Positions 33,115 through 44,068 of a stretch of DNA of 64,000 nt are shown piece after piece (within the stretch, counting starts at the first letter, position 1; every line of letters begins with the position of its first letter). The stretch spans positions 260,767-324,766 of the forward strand of contig JAJDAF010000010.1 in the NCBI GenBank assembly GCA_029261995.1. The letters run 5' to 3'. Source of the DNA: Candidatus Zhuqueibacterota bacterium (lineage in GTDB: Bacteria > Zhuqueibacterota > Zhuqueibacteria > Oceanimicrobiales > Oceanimicrobiaceae). The position numbers and the translations under genes were made by a program. The notes under the pieces were generated by a model. That model searched no databases. It worked only from the letters and a program-made list of their open reading frames with translations, and was not told the origin of the DNA.

Positions 33115-34392
33115 TCAGCCGTCTGGCAGCCGGATCAAGGTTTCAGTTGGGTTGATGTCGGCACAGCCAAGTTTTCCGAAATAGCGTGTTAGAACAATCC
33201 AAAGGGCGAGCGTGACCATGGTAGCCCAGGTCAGCCAGGTGAAGTCTAGTTGAGCAGGAGGTTGTGGATTGAAGTAGAGCCAGGTTAGGATGAGCACTGA
33301 GCCAACGCCCTCCGCCACCCTGGCGACGGCGCCATCGACCACGGTTTTGGCGATGTCGCGCACTTTGCGGCTAATTGGAAGATAGACTTGTTCCCACATC
33401 GACCGGTGAATCGATGACTTGAGTCCGCCCTCAGCTACCTTCAGAAGGGTGCGGGCATGCAGAAACGTCCAGATATTGAACAAACCGGAGCCACCAAGCA
33501 GCGCGTATGGTAGCAACAGAAGCGCGCCGACCACCCCTAGTTTGGCTTGTAGGCGTGGCGCCACCAGCAGTTGAATGACAAGCGAGGCAGCATTGACGAT
33601 GACGTAGAAGTCAGCAAAGAAACTCGCATTATTATTGCCGGTAACTGTTGCTGCGGCGTAGAACTGAAAGTCGATAAAAAGTGCCGCCAATGTCGCTACC
33701 GCACTAATGCAAACCAGTACTCGGAAGTATTTTTCTCTGAACAAAAGAGACTGCCTGGAATTGTTGCTGGTATCCGCTTCATCATCTGAACTGGCGAAGG
33801 CGGAGTAATTTCCGGGCGGATTGTCGCGGTGTGCCCTCGCTACAAACAGACCCGCGGCGACTAAGAAAAAAGCTCCGCCCGCGAAGAGAAACTGCGGGTG
33901 CAGCAGGGCAGTAATGCCTTTGGCGAGGACGCCTCCGACAATGCCGCCAACCATTGAGGCAGCGCCGATACGGCTGTAAGCCTGTCTTAAGAGTCCGGGA
34001 TCAGCTCCTTCCAGAAGATCGCCAGCGAGAAGCCAGGCGCCCGCAAAGACCGCGGCGAAAATGGTGGGAACACTGACAAATAGAACGGTCATCCACAGGC
34101 GGCTTCCTGCCACGGCGACGGGGAAGAAAAGGAGAAATAGTGCCGCAGTCAGGTAGAATAGCACGGTTCTGGTCTTCCGGGCGCCCCATCTGTTGAGGGC
34201 GCCAAGGTGCATCATCGCGGCCGGCACAGCCGCAATTGCGATCCAAATATAGGCGACGGGGAGTTGTCTGAAACCCTCCCGTTGAAAGAAGACAGCATCG
34301 CGGCCGGTCTTGATCATGATAAATGCAATCATGGAAATGCCAACCGCTAGAACGGGGTACCAGGTCAGCGCTGCGTAGTTCGGTCTCCGCAT
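33115..34392 (-). CDS. NTT/MFS-like membrane transporter
   Basis: A 425-residue membrane protein with about 11-12 predicted helices. The segment KSSIHRSMWEQVYLPISRKVR then RDIAKTVVDGAVARVAEGVGS resembles the conserved region of the ADP/ATP translocase (NTT/TLC) type family as found in free-living bacteria, so I call it NTT-like, not a proven nucleotide transporter. Another MFS-type reading is possible. It begins directly at the base after the histidine kinase stop (34393), so the two genes are tightly linked and probably cotranscribed. Confidence 0.7.
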   Translation of the reverse strand: MRRPNYAALTWYPVLAVGISMIAFIMIKTGRDAVFFQREGFRQLPVAYIWIAIAAVPAAMMHLGALNRWGARKTRTVLFYLTAALFLLFFPVAVAGSRLWMTVLFVSVPTIFAAVFAGAWLLAGDLLEGADPGLLRQAYSRIGAASMVGGIVGGVLAKGITALLHPQFLFAGGAFFLVAAGLFVARAHRDNPPGNYSAFASSDDEADTSNNSRQSLLFREKYFRVLVCISAVATLAALFIDFQFYAAATVTGNNNASFFADFYVIVNAASLVIQLLVAPRLQAKLGVVGALLLLPYALLGGSGLFNIWTFLHARTLLKVAEGGLKSSIHRSMWEQVYLPISRKVRDIAKTVVDGAVARVAEGVGSVLILTWLYFNPQPPAQLDFTWLTWATMVTLALWIVLTRYFGKLGCADINPTETLIRLPDG

Positions 34393-36033
34393 CTACTTTA
34401 CAGGCAGAACGATAGTGAAAGTGGTGCCTTTGCCAACCTCACTGTGAACCGCGATGTCGCCGTCATGTTTCTGGATGATGGTGTAACTGGTCGAGAGGCC
34501 GGACGACATTTTCACCCGCGGACCACCTTGATTGAAACCGAAATCGAACAGCGAGCTTAGCTTTTCTTCGGGGATGCCACGGCCCGTGTCTGCAATCTCA
34601 ATGTGGATGTTGTCGCCCTCTTGAAAGGTTCGAATCTTGATGTCGCCCTCGTGTTCAATTGCGTCCGAGGCATTGGTCAGCAGGTTGAGAAAGACCTGAT
34701 TGAGCTGTCCCGGGTAACAAAAGATTTCGGGAAGCTCTCCGTAGTCTTTTTCGATGTCTACTCGGGTCAACAGCTCTGCGCCAAGCAAGGTCAGGCTACT
34801 GTCGATGCCGTCGTGAACATCGGTCTTTTGATATTCCGCCTCATCCAGACGAGCGAAACTTTTCAGGCTTTTGACAATCGTTGCGATGCGCTCACCTGCG
34901 GCAAGTATTACCCGGATGTTGTCGCGCATGATTCGCAGGACTTTGGTCGATTCATCATTGGCCTGCCTCCGCGCCGAGCTGCCTTTCTTACTCAGGAAGT
35001 CTTCGAACTTTTGGACACAACGCCCGGCGACATCCGCCGACGCCGTTATCGTTCCGACAGGGTTGTTGATTTCATGCGCCACGCCGGCCACCAGTTGACC
35101 GAGCGCCGCCATCTTTTCTTTCATCAGGAGCTGTTCCTGGCTTTTGCGAAGCTCGACCATTGTACGGGCCAGGGCTTTGTTCTGCTGTTTGAGCCGGGCC
35201 GCCTGCTGCTCTGTATTGTCCCGCGCCTCTCGCAGTGCAGTGGTCATGCTGTTGAACGATTGCGCAAGATTGCCAATTTCGTCTTTTCCCGCGATTTCTA
35301 CCTGCACAGCCAAATTGCCCTCGGCAACATTGCCGGCCGCCTGCTGCAATGTTCTGACCGGCACCGTAACCAACCGAACCAAAACAATGACTATCAGAAT
35401 CGAAAGTACAATCGTGACCAGCAGCAACGTTCTGACGACGGCTCGCGTCGAGTTAAACGTGGCCTCAGCCCGAGTTGCTGCGTCAAACGCATCTTTCTGG
35501 TTTACGTTGACCAGCCCGTTGAGCTTTCGGGTGAACTCGTCGAACACCAGCCCTGCTTCGCCATTTAGCAGAGCCACGGCCCTCGACTTTTCGCCTTCCA
35601 ACATCAACTGAAAGAACGCAAGGCTGAGGTCCTGATATTCCTCCCATTTCTCGTCAACCGCGGTATAGAGTTGACCTTCTTGCTGAGAGTACAGATCCTG
35701 GGCGGCCGATGCTTGTTTGAGCCGCTCATAGGTGTCGAGCTTGTCGTTGATCAGGTCAACCAGCTCGCTCATGGCGCGAGTCCGGTTCAGGGCTGCCGTG
35801 TCGCCGGTCGCAAAAACATGCTGAAGCTGGCGGATTCTCAAGGCCGATGTGCCCGCGTGAATGTCGGAAATAACGAGTGCCCGGGGCAACCAGTTTGAGG
35901 TGACCTCATCAATCTCGGCCTTAATGGTCTCCATTTTTTTTATGGAGTAGATATTTGCTGCCGCCATGACGGCGACAATCACGGCAAAGCCCAAAATCTG
36001 TTTGTTGCCTAGCTTGAGGTCCCTGAGATTCAT
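34393..36033 (-). CDS. sensor histidine kinase with four-helix periplasmic sensor and HAMP
   Basis: A 546-residue kinase. Helix 1 is at about 13-30, a long alpha-helical periplasmic domain of the MCP four-helix type covers 31-200, helix 2 is at 201-223, HAMP covers about 215-270, a coiled coil follows to about 300, the phosphoacceptor His is about H320 (AGVAHEINNPVGT), and the ATPase domain has NQVFLNLLTNASDAIEH and DTGRGIPEE. There is no response regulator in the same cluster. Upstream in the same direction are a small PstS-like protein and a porin, and downstream a transporter, which suggests sensing of a transported or bound ligand. Confidence 0.9.
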   Translation of the reverse strand: MNLRDLKLGNKQILGFAVIVAVMAAANIYSIKKMETIKAEIDEVTSNWLPRALVISDIHAGTSALRIRQLQHVFATGDTAALNRTRAMSELVDLINDKLDTYERLKQASAAQDLYSQQEGQLYTAVDEKWEEYQDLSLAFFQLMLEGEKSRAVALLNGEAGLVFDEFTRKLNGLVNVNQKDAFDAATRAEATFNSTRAVVRTLLLVTIVLSILIVIVLVRLVTVPVRTLQQAAGNVAEGNLAVQVEIAGKDEIGNLAQSFNSMTTALREARDNTEQQAARLKQQNKALARTMVELRKSQEQLLMKEKMAALGQLVAGVAHEINNPVGTITASADVAGRCVQKFEDFLSKKGSSARRQANDESTKVLRIMRDNIRVILAAGERIATIVKSLKSFARLDEAEYQKTDVHDGIDSSLTLLGAELLTRVDIEKDYGELPEIFCYPGQLNQVFLNLLTNASDAIEHEGDIKIRTFQEGDNIHIEIADTGRGIPEEKLSSLFDFGFNQGGPRVKMSSGLSTSYTIIQKHDGDIAVHSEVGKGTTFTIVLPVK

Positions 36034-36080
36034 GTGGAATTCATGTCCGGTCCGCCTTCCCTTTGTCGCGGCAAGACGTG

Positions 36081-36515
36081 TTATTGCGCTGCAGAGGCGG
36101 GGATGATCAGCAGGACTTTGACCTGCTGGCTGTCTACTTTGGATGCGCTCAAAAAGCCTATCGCTCCTTGCGTGTTACCCACTTTGTGCAGCACATCTTC
36201 CTCCGTCTTGAGGGCTTCGGGTGGGTCACCCTCGCCCGACAGCATTTTCTTCAGCCAGATTGATTTCATTCTGGAAGACCGTTTGCCAAGATATCTGTAA
36301 AAGCGTTTCTTGATGTCGCTTCTGGGCTTGAGATCCACGACCACAACTGCCTCGTCGTTGCCCCAGAGGCGAATGTCGCCCGTGTAGAAGTCCAGCAGTT
36401 TGCTTTTCCTGACCGTGTCCACGGGGACGCTCTTGTTTGCGATCACGGCAACCTGCGCCGGGGCAAAGGCAGCCGTTGTCAGCAAGAACGCAAATGTTAG
36501 CACTACCCGTTTCAT
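36081..36515 (-). CDS. small PstS-like (phosphate-binding-type) periplasmic protein
   Basis: A 144-residue protein with a signal peptide ending near APAQ, followed by a truncated periplasmic-binding fold: VAVIANKSVPVDTVRKSKLLDFYTG, RSDIKKRFYRYLGKRSSRMKSIW, and QGAIGFLSAS. This is the family annotated as phosphate ABC transporter substrate-binding-like (PstS-like) but with one domain only, about half the size of PstS. No ABC permease or ATPase is nearby, so a ligand-presenting role for the adjacent sensor kinase is more likely than import. I use ATG 36515; a GTG immediately before is possible. Confidence 0.72.
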   Translation of the reverse strand: MKRVVLTFAFLLTTAAFAPAQVAVIANKSVPVDTVRKSKLLDFYTGDIRLWGNDEAVVVVDLKPRSDIKKRFYRYLGKRSSRMKSIWLKKMLSGEGDPPEALKTEEDVLHKVGNTQGAIGFLSASKVDSQQVKVLLIIPASAAQ

Positions 36516-36554
36516 CACAAGTCTGTCTGAGTTGAGGTCTGGAGTGTCTGGACT

Positions 36555-37709
36555 CTAAAAGAAGATGGAAGCCGCAACCGAATAAAAATTGAGATTGTTG
36601 TTCTCCCTGATTTGGAGCCGTTTGACCTCCTCTTCTATGAGGACTCTTGCGAATTGTCCTTTGAACGTAATTCTGTCGTTCAGACGGTAGGACACGCCAA
36701 GCGTCGGCACGCGTACATCTACTTCGGCTACGACAAGGGCCGGTGCATTCGGTGCATCCTCTCTAAAAGCCGTAAAATCCTGCCTGGTCAGCCAGTAGCT
36801 CGCATAGGCGAAGAGTTGGTCCGTGAGGTCGAATCCAAACGTGGCGTAGTAGAAAAGCTTATCGATACTGATTTCCGGCGTGTCGTCGTCGTAAAGCACG
36901 GAGATAAGCTCGGCTTCAAATATCCATCGATTGCTGTTGAAGGAGAAATCCGCGCCCAGCCGGGTTCGCGGCACCTCGATGAATTTTGACGCTGGAACTT
37001 CCCGTGGCAAGATTTGCTCTGCCCCCCGGAAAAAATTGGCGTTGTCGCGCGTTGCGGAGATGCCAATTTTGAGATCGGCGGCACGCAGCCCAAGCCGGGC
37101 TCCAACCAGGAACGTGTCTGTCGTGTCTATGCCAGATTGTGCCTGGTCGGCAATGGTGCTAATGTTTGGGCTATTGCCAATGTAGATGGCATAATCGATC
37201 TTTGCTTCGTCCGCCGGCAAGAAGCCGTATGCCTGCACGAAGGCACGCGCCGGCGTGAATTCTTCCACAGCAATAAACTCGCTGAAAGAGGTTTCGTAGA
37301 CGAGCGGCCGGACGACGTAGGGCAGGATGGGCGTGCGGTTCTTGATCTCATTCAGATTGTTGAAAGCTGGTATCATCAACCCGAGCTTGACGCTGAATCT
37401 TGGATTGGAACGATACCTGACCCAGGCCTCTTCAAGATTGCCAGCGCCCCATTGGCGAATCGAAGAAAAATTGTTCAGGAATTCGAAATTGACGAAGGCC
37501 CGCCAGTTCTTCGCCAGGTCTTTCTGGAAAAAGAGATTGAGCTGCTGCAGATTGAACGAGTTTTGCTCCGGATCTTCAGCGGTCCCGGTCTGGTGGTTGA
37601 ACGAGTTCTGGAAGTAACCAAAAATCCTGAGCGGCGATTCGCTCGTCTGCCCAAGACAGACGGAAACTTGAAGCAGCAAAAGCAAGCTGAGGCTTGTAAT
37701 TCTTCGCAT
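36555..37709 (-). CDS. outer-membrane beta-barrel porin-like protein
   Basis: A 384-residue protein with a signal peptide (to about SVCLGQ), many alternating amphipathic strands with aromatic girdle residues (RIFGYFQNSFNHQ, AFVNFEFLNNF, VKLGLMIPAFN, FAYASYWLTRQDF) and a terminal Phe (FYSVAASIFF), the C-terminal signature for outer-membrane barrel insertion. The substrate is unknown; the layout resembles phosphate- or organic-acid-selective porins. ATG 37709 leaves a very short leader from the promoter I see (transcription near 37713); a TTG at 37730 is in frame but lies upstream of that site. Confidence 0.78.
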   Translation of the reverse strand: MRRITSLSLLLLLQVSVCLGQTSESPLRIFGYFQNSFNHQTGTAEDPEQNSFNLQQLNLFFQKDLAKNWRAFVNFEFLNNFSSIRQWGAGNLEEAWVRYRSNPRFSVKLGLMIPAFNNLNEIKNRTPILPYVVRPLVYETSFSEFIAVEEFTPARAFVQAYGFLPADEAKIDYAIYIGNSPNISTIADQAQSGIDTTDTFLVGARLGLRAADLKIGISATRDNANFFRGAEQILPREVPASKFIEVPRTRLGADFSFNSNRWIFEAELISVLYDDDTPEISIDKLFYYATFGFDLTDQLFAYASYWLTRQDFTAFREDAPNAPALVVAEVDVRVPTLGVSYRLNDRITFKGQFARVLIEEEVKRLQIRENNNLNFYSVAASIFF

Positions 37710-37719
37710 AATAGTGCTG

Positions 37720-37748
37720 AATATGCCCAATTATGACAAGCTTGTCAA
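37720..37748 (-). promoter_or_regulatory. promoter overlapping a 14-bp palindrome
   Basis: On the minus strand TTGACA (37748-37743), 17 bases, CATATT (37725-37720). The -35 box and spacer overlap the perfect palindrome TGACAAGCTTGTCA at 37734-37747, the size and position of a repressor operator. It would drive the porin, PstS-like, kinase, transporter unit. Confidence 0.55.
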
Positions 37749-37757
37749 CATAAAAGC

Positions 37758-37786
37758 TTGACAAACTTGCTACAATTTGATAATTT
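37758..37786 (+). promoter_or_regulatory. divergent promoter for the permease gene
   Basis: TTGACA at 37758-37763, 17 bases, TAATTT at 37781-37786. The -35 box is consensus. It lies ten bases from the palindrome that overlaps the opposite promoter, so one regulator could affect both. Confidence 0.6.
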
Positions 37787-37846
37787 TGCCCGCTGAACCT
37801 GTGACCCATCACCATCTTCTTCACCTCACATCTGGCAATATTATAC

Positions 37847-40024
37847 ATGAGATCATTCCAGGTACACTATCGTGCTGCGCGCATGAAACTGCGTCCCTTG
37901 CTGCAACGGCAGGGCGCCTCAAGAAAATTTGGTACGTTTAGTGGCGTCATAACGCCCGATGTGCTGACCATACTTGGCGTGATCATGTTTCTCCGCCTTG
38001 GCTGGGTGGTGGGCAATGCCGGTTTCTGGGGCGCTGTTATCATTATTTTGCTTGCCAAGTTGGTGACGATTTGCACCGGATTTTCCATGTCCTCGATCAC
38101 CACCAACATTCGTATTGGAGCCGGTGGAGCGTACTCAATCATTTCGCGGTCGCTAGGGCTGGAGGCTGGCGGCAGCATTGGTATCCCGTTCTATATCTCG
38201 CAGACTCTTTCTGCTGCGCTCTACATTATTGGTTTCACCGAGGCTATTCTGCGACTCTTCCCGGACGCGCCACCGTTTGGAATTTCCGCCCTGGCGTGGT
38301 TTGGCGTGCTTCTCATTTCTTACATCAGCGCCCAGTTTGCGATTCGCATCCAGTATCTGATCATGGCAGTTATTGGCCTGTCGCTGCTTTCGTTCTTTGC
38401 AACGCCGGTGGATTCAGTTGATGTCTTTGTTATGAATGGTGAATTCCGTGACGCGAGTTTCTGGCAGGTGTTTGCCGTGTTTTTCCCGGCGGTCACGGGC
38501 ATCATGGCCGGCGCCAATATGTCAGGCGATCTCAAGGATCCACGCAAATCAATTCCGTTCGGCACCATGTTCTCGATATTTCTGACTATGTTGATTTATG
38601 TCGCGATTGCCTATATGCTCGCCAAAGTAGCGACCGTAGAAGAATTGCGCAGCAATCAGATGGTGATGGTCGATAAAGCACGCTGGGGCTCTGTGGTGAT
38701 CGCCGGCATTCTCGGCGCTACGTTGTCATCTGCGTTGGGCAGCATGTTGGGCGCACCACGAATTCTGCAGGCGCTAGCAGAGCAGAAGACGATCCCGTTT
38801 TCCGATTTCTTTGCTCAGAAAACACGCGGCAACGAGCCCCGCAACGCCATCGTTTTTACCGGCGGCATCGTGCTCGTGGCGCTGACGATTGGCAATCTCA
38901 ACTATCTCGCCTCTCTCATCACCATGTTTTTTCTCATCACTTACGGGATGCTCAATCTCATCGTATTCATCCAGCAATCGATGAAAATAATCAGCTTTCG
39001 GCCAACGTTCAGCATTCCCCGTTTCATTCCGCTGCTTGGCGCTGTCGGCTGCACGTTCATCATGTTCTTGATTAACGCCGCGTTCAGCCTGGTGGCGATT
39101 ACGACGATTGTCGGGCTCTATTTCTGGTTGGAACGCCGCGGCTTGCAGCAGTCGAAATGGGGCGATATTCGGGGTGGCCTGTTTCTGGTGCTGGCCGAGC
39201 GCGCATCGCGGCTAGCCATGAGATTTCCGCGACACCACATCTCCTGGAAACCCGACCTGCTGCTGCCCATCGATGATCCGAAAGTCTGGTCTGGTCCGTT
39301 GCTGTTCATTCGTAGCATCACTCATCCTTCGGGGAGCATCTTCGCCTTTTCCGTCAAGCAGCAGAATGTCGATGAAACGGAAGCCGAGCTTGATGATTTG
39401 CTGCAGCCAATCAAGCAGGAAGATATTCTGGTGAACTCGACTGTTATTGAGGACGATGAATTTCTACACGGCGCGAAGCTCGTTATTCAAACTTTGAAAG
39501 GTGGTGCTTTTCGGCCAAATATTCTATTCTTGACCCTGGGCGGTGACGAGTCCAAAGATGAGATCATTGCCGAACTTATGACGCACGCCATCAAAAACCG
39601 AATGGGTAGTGTGATTTTGCGCCAACACCAGCGGGTGGCGTTTGGCATGCAAAAGACGATTAATCTCTGGCTGAGAGACAAGAGTCCGAACTGGCAGTTG
39701 GCGATGCTCATTGCTCTGCAATTGCAGATGAACTGGGACGGCAAAATCAATCTGATTACATCCACGGAAGACCGCGCGGACGAAAAACGTTTGTACAAGT
39801 TTCTGAATCGGCTGAGCGATCAGGCTCGGCTGCCTTCCATGACTTACTTTTATGTCATGATAGGCTCTTTCGATGCAAACCTGGCATCAGCGCCTCGTGC
39901 CGACATCAATATCTTTGGCTTGCGCGATAAGACTTCGTTTGAGTTTGTCAGGCATGCCGCTGACGAAACCAGGTCTTCTTGTCTGTTCGTGAAAGACTCG
40001 GGTTTTGAGAGTGCCTTGGTTTAG
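37847..40024 (+). CDS. SLC12-like (APC superfamily) permease with cytoplasmic C-terminal domain
   Basis: A 725-residue transporter. Residues about 30-430 hold 12 predicted membrane helices with FGTFSGVITPDVLTILGVIMFLR, GGAYSIISRSLGLEAGGSIGIPFYI (split) and AGANMSGDLKDPRKSIPFGT, the motifs of the cation-chloride cotransporter group. Residues about 430-725 are a soluble tail similar to the SLC12 C-terminal domain. Bacterial members are mostly uncharacterised; amino acids or ions are possible substrates. ATG 37847 and ATG 37883 are both possible starts; neither has a strong ribosome site. It is divergent from the porin unit. Confidence 0.85.
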   Translation: MRSFQVHYRAARMKLRPLLQRQGASRKFGTFSGVITPDVLTILGVIMFLRLGWVVGNAGFWGAVIIILLAKLVTICTGFSMSSITTNIRIGAGGAYSIISRSLGLEAGGSIGIPFYISQTLSAALYIIGFTEAILRLFPDAPPFGISALAWFGVLLISYISAQFAIRIQYLIMAVIGLSLLSFFATPVDSVDVFVMNGEFRDASFWQVFAVFFPAVTGIMAGANMSGDLKDPRKSIPFGTMFSIFLTMLIYVAIAYMLAKVATVEELRSNQMVMVDKARWGSVVIAGILGATLSSALGSMLGAPRILQALAEQKTIPFSDFFAQKTRGNEPRNAIVFTGGIVLVALTIGNLNYLASLITMFFLITYGMLNLIVFIQQSMKIISFRPTFSIPRFIPLLGAVGCTFIMFLINAAFSLVAITTIVGLYFWLERRGLQQSKWGDIRGGLFLVLAERASRLAMRFPRHHISWKPDLLLPIDDPKVWSGPLLFIRSITHPSGSIFAFSVKQQNVDETEAELDDLLQPIKQEDILVNSTVIEDDEFLHGAKLVIQTLKGGAFRPNILFLTLGGDESKDEIIAELMTHAIKNRMGSVILRQHQRVAFGMQKTINLWLRDKSPNWQLAMLIALQLQMNWDGKINLITSTEDRADEKRLYKFLNRLSDQARLPSMTYFYVMIGSFDANLASAPRADINIFGLRDKTSFEFVRHAADETRSSCLFVKDSGFESALV

Positions 40025-41813
<1,789 letters not shown>

Positions 41814-41841
41814 GCCAGTTATCTGAATCTGGGCAAGAAAG

Positions 41842-41936
41842 TGAGCCGAGGCTGTGCGCGGGCGAGCCGGCTTTGTTTTGGCGATGTGATTCTTCATCCC
41901 GGGCAGGTCGGCCTGGACTGGGCCAGCCTCGGCTCA
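41842..41936. repeat. 13-bp inverted repeat enclosing a 69-base loop, between tpl and lrp
   Basis: TGAGCCGAGGCTG at 41842-41854 and its exact reverse complement at 41924-41936. The loop is GC-rich with smaller pairing segments such as CAGG/CCTG. It begins 28 bases after the tpl stop and ends 54 bases before the lrp start. No T run follows. It may be a transcript-stabilising or regulatory structure, or an intergenic repeat; only one copy is seen here. Confidence 0.7.
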
Positions 41937-41990
41937 ACCATTTGAGCCCGAAATTCAACTCACTCGATAATCACGAGCAGGGACAAAACC

Positions 41991-42464
41991 ATGAATCTTG
42001 ACGACCTCGATCGGAAAATAATCGACATTCTGCAGTCCAATGGCCGCATCACAAATGCGCAGTTGGCCTCAGATGTCGGCATCTCGCCGGCGGGCATGCT
42101 CGAGCGTGTCAAACGGCTGGAGAAAGCCGGGGTCATCCAGCGCTTCGTCGCACTGGTGGACGGCGAGAAAATCGGCCGCGGCATGTTGGCGATCGTCACG
42201 GTTTCCCTGGCCGTGCACGAGATGTCTTCGCTGGACAGGTTCCGCGCCGAGATCAACCGCCTCGATGAGGTTCTGGAGTGCTACCACATTTCCGGGCAGG
42301 ACGATTTCATGCTGAAAGTGGCGGTCAGAGATATGAAGGACTATGAACATTTCGTCATTCAAAAGCTGACCGGCATTCAGGGTGTGGACAAGATCAACAC
42401 TTCATTCGTCATTTCAACCGTCAAGTACGAGACCAAACTTCCGGTACTTTCTCCCATCGTCTAA
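41991..42464 (+). CDS. Lrp/AsnC family transcriptional regulator
   Basis: A 157-residue regulator with an N-terminal winged helix (LDDLDRKIIDILQSNGRITN then LASDVGISPAGMLERVKRLEKAGVI) and a C-terminal ligand-binding RAM domain (ECYHISGQDDFMLKVAVRDM, then GVDKINTSFVIS). Lrp/AsnC proteins bind amino acids and control their metabolism. Placed between tyrosine phenol-lyase and serine dehydratase, it probably senses an amino acid and controls both; which one is not readable from the sequence. Confidence 0.92.
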   Translation: MNLDDLDRKIIDILQSNGRITNAQLASDVGISPAGMLERVKRLEKAGVIQRFVALVDGEKIGRGMLAIVTVSLAVHEMSSLDRFRAEINRLDEVLECYHISGQDDFMLKVAVRDMKDYEHFVIQKLTGIQGVDKINTSFVISTVKYETKLPVLSPIV

Positions 42465-42557
42465 CTGATTTGCGACAGTTCGAGCTTGACTCGCTGGCCT
42501 GATTTAACTAATTTGCCGCCCGGAGTTTCGGACGCACTAAGCCACGGTGATGAATCG

Positions 42558-43946
42558 ATGTCGCTACCACACAACAGCATTTTCACTTTGTTCAACATCG
42601 GCATTGGCCCGTCGAGTTCGCACACCGTCGGCCCGATGCGAGCCGCTCGACGATTTCTCGATACACTGCGGGAAGCCGACCTTATTGCCAAAACTGTCGC
42701 TGTGCGAGTTGAATTATTCGGCTCGCTGGCTCTCACCGGCAGGGGACACGGCACCGACAAGGCCGTGATTCTCGGCCTGGAAGGCAGTGTCCCGGAGACG
42801 GTCGATCCAGAGCAGGTGGAAGCTCGGCTCGAGAAAATTGCCTCCGCGGAGCGCCTGCTACTGAACGGCGACCATGAAATCGTCTTTGTTGAAAAGGAAC
42901 ACCTACGCTTCTCATTCAGCAAGATTTTGCCCGCGCACCCGAACGGTATGCGCTTTTCCGTGTTTGACGCAGTGGGGAAAGAGTTGGCGACGCAGGTGTT
43001 TTATTCAGTTGGTGGCGGCGCCGTCCTTGATGAAAAGGAAGTCACAGAAGGAAAAGTCATCGATGACAGCGGAGACATACCTTTTGAGTTTCACAGTGGC
43101 GACGAATTGCTTGCACTGTGCCGGAGGCAGAAGCTAGCCATTCATGAACTCGTGTTGGAGAATGAGAAGTGCTGGCAATCGCAAGCCGACATCCGGGCTC
43201 GGACGCTTCATATTTGGCAGGTCATGCAGGACTGCGTCAAACGGGGCTGCGCAACCGACGGCATTCTGCCTGGTGGACTTGAGATCAAAAGGCGGGCTCC
43301 CCTTATTTACCGGGATTTGACAACACATCCCGAGAAAGCGCTACGCGATCCCCTCACAATTATCGATTGGGTTAATCTTTATGCGCTCGCGGTCAATGAA
43401 GAAAATGCAGCGGGTGGCCGCATGGTGACGGCGCCAACAAATGGCGCGGCCGGCATTGTTCCGGCGGTGCTGCATTACTATGATCGCTTTACCGGCAATC
43501 CCACTGAAGATGGCATTCTGCGCTTCTTGCTCACCGCCGGGGCAATCGGTCTACTCTACAAGAAGAATGCCTCGATCTCAGGCGCGGAAGTAGGTTGCCA
43601 GGGGGAAGTTGGCGTCGCGTGTTCCATGGCGGCCGGCGGCCTGGTTGCGGCTTTGGGTGGCGGCAACGAGCACGTCGAGTATGCAGCGGAAGTCGGTATG
43701 GAGCACAATCTTGGCCTGACCTGCGATCCGGTTGGTGGCTTGGTGCAGATTCCCTGCATCGAGCGCAATGCCATGGGAGCGGTAAAGGCCATCAACGCCG
43801 CCAGAATCGCCATGCAGAGTGACGGCTCACACAAAGTTACTTTGGATCAGGTGATCGCGACAATGCGCCAGACCGGCCAGGATATGAAGACGCACTACAA
43901 AGAGACCTCGCAGGGTGGGCTGGCGGTGAATGTGATTGAGTGTTGA
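42558..43946 (+). CDS. sdaA: L-serine ammonia-lyase (iron-sulfur type, single chain)
   Basis: A 462-residue fused alpha-beta serine dehydratase: N-terminal beta-like domain with [19 protein letters not shown] and a C-terminal alpha domain with [16 protein letters not shown] and the cluster-ligand cysteines in [15 protein letters not shown] and GLTCDPVGG. It makes pyruvate and ammonia from serine. ATG 42558 has CGGTGAT upstream and matches the E. coli start; the frame begins earlier at 42486 but without similarity. It lies in the same direction as tpl and lrp. Confidence 0.95.
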   Translation: MSLPHNSIFTLFNIGIGPSSSHTVGPMRAARRFLDTLREADLIAKTVAVRVELFGSLALTGRGHGTDKAVILGLEGSVPETVDPEQVEARLEKIASAERLLLNGDHEIVFVEKEHLRFSFSKILPAHPNGMRFSVFDAVGKELATQVFYSVGGGAVLDEKEVTEGKVIDDSGDIPFEFHSGDELLALCRRQKLAIHELVLENEKCWQSQADIRARTLHIWQVMQDCVKRGCATDGILPGGLEIKRRAPLIYRDLTTHPEKALRDPLTIIDWVNLYALAVNEENAAGGRMVTAPTNGAAGIVPAVLHYYDRFTGNPTEDGILRFLLTAGAIGLLYKKNASISGAEVGCQGEVGVACSMAAGGLVAALGGGNEHVEYAAEVGMEHNLGLTCDPVGGLVQIPCIERNAMGAVKAINAARIAMQSDGSHKVTLDQVIATMRQTGQDMKTHYKETSQGGLAVNVIEC

Positions 43947-44068
43947 GAATTTGGCGGACGGCAAAACAGAGACTTGAGAGGATGCTTTGAAATCCTCCTG
44001 GCTTCTGTAGATAGCTCAAAAGAGCACGGCCAGGTCTCGTCGCGTCGGGCCCCACCGCACTCGTTTGT

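Noticed and set aside
42486-42557. upstream extension of sdaA
   Set aside because: The first 24 codons have no similarity to the family, and CGGTGAT before ATG 42558 fits a start.
43978-43997. small hairpin after sdaA (GAGGAT/ATCCTC)
   Set aside because: Only a 6-bp stem with an 8-base loop and no T run; too weak to call a terminator.
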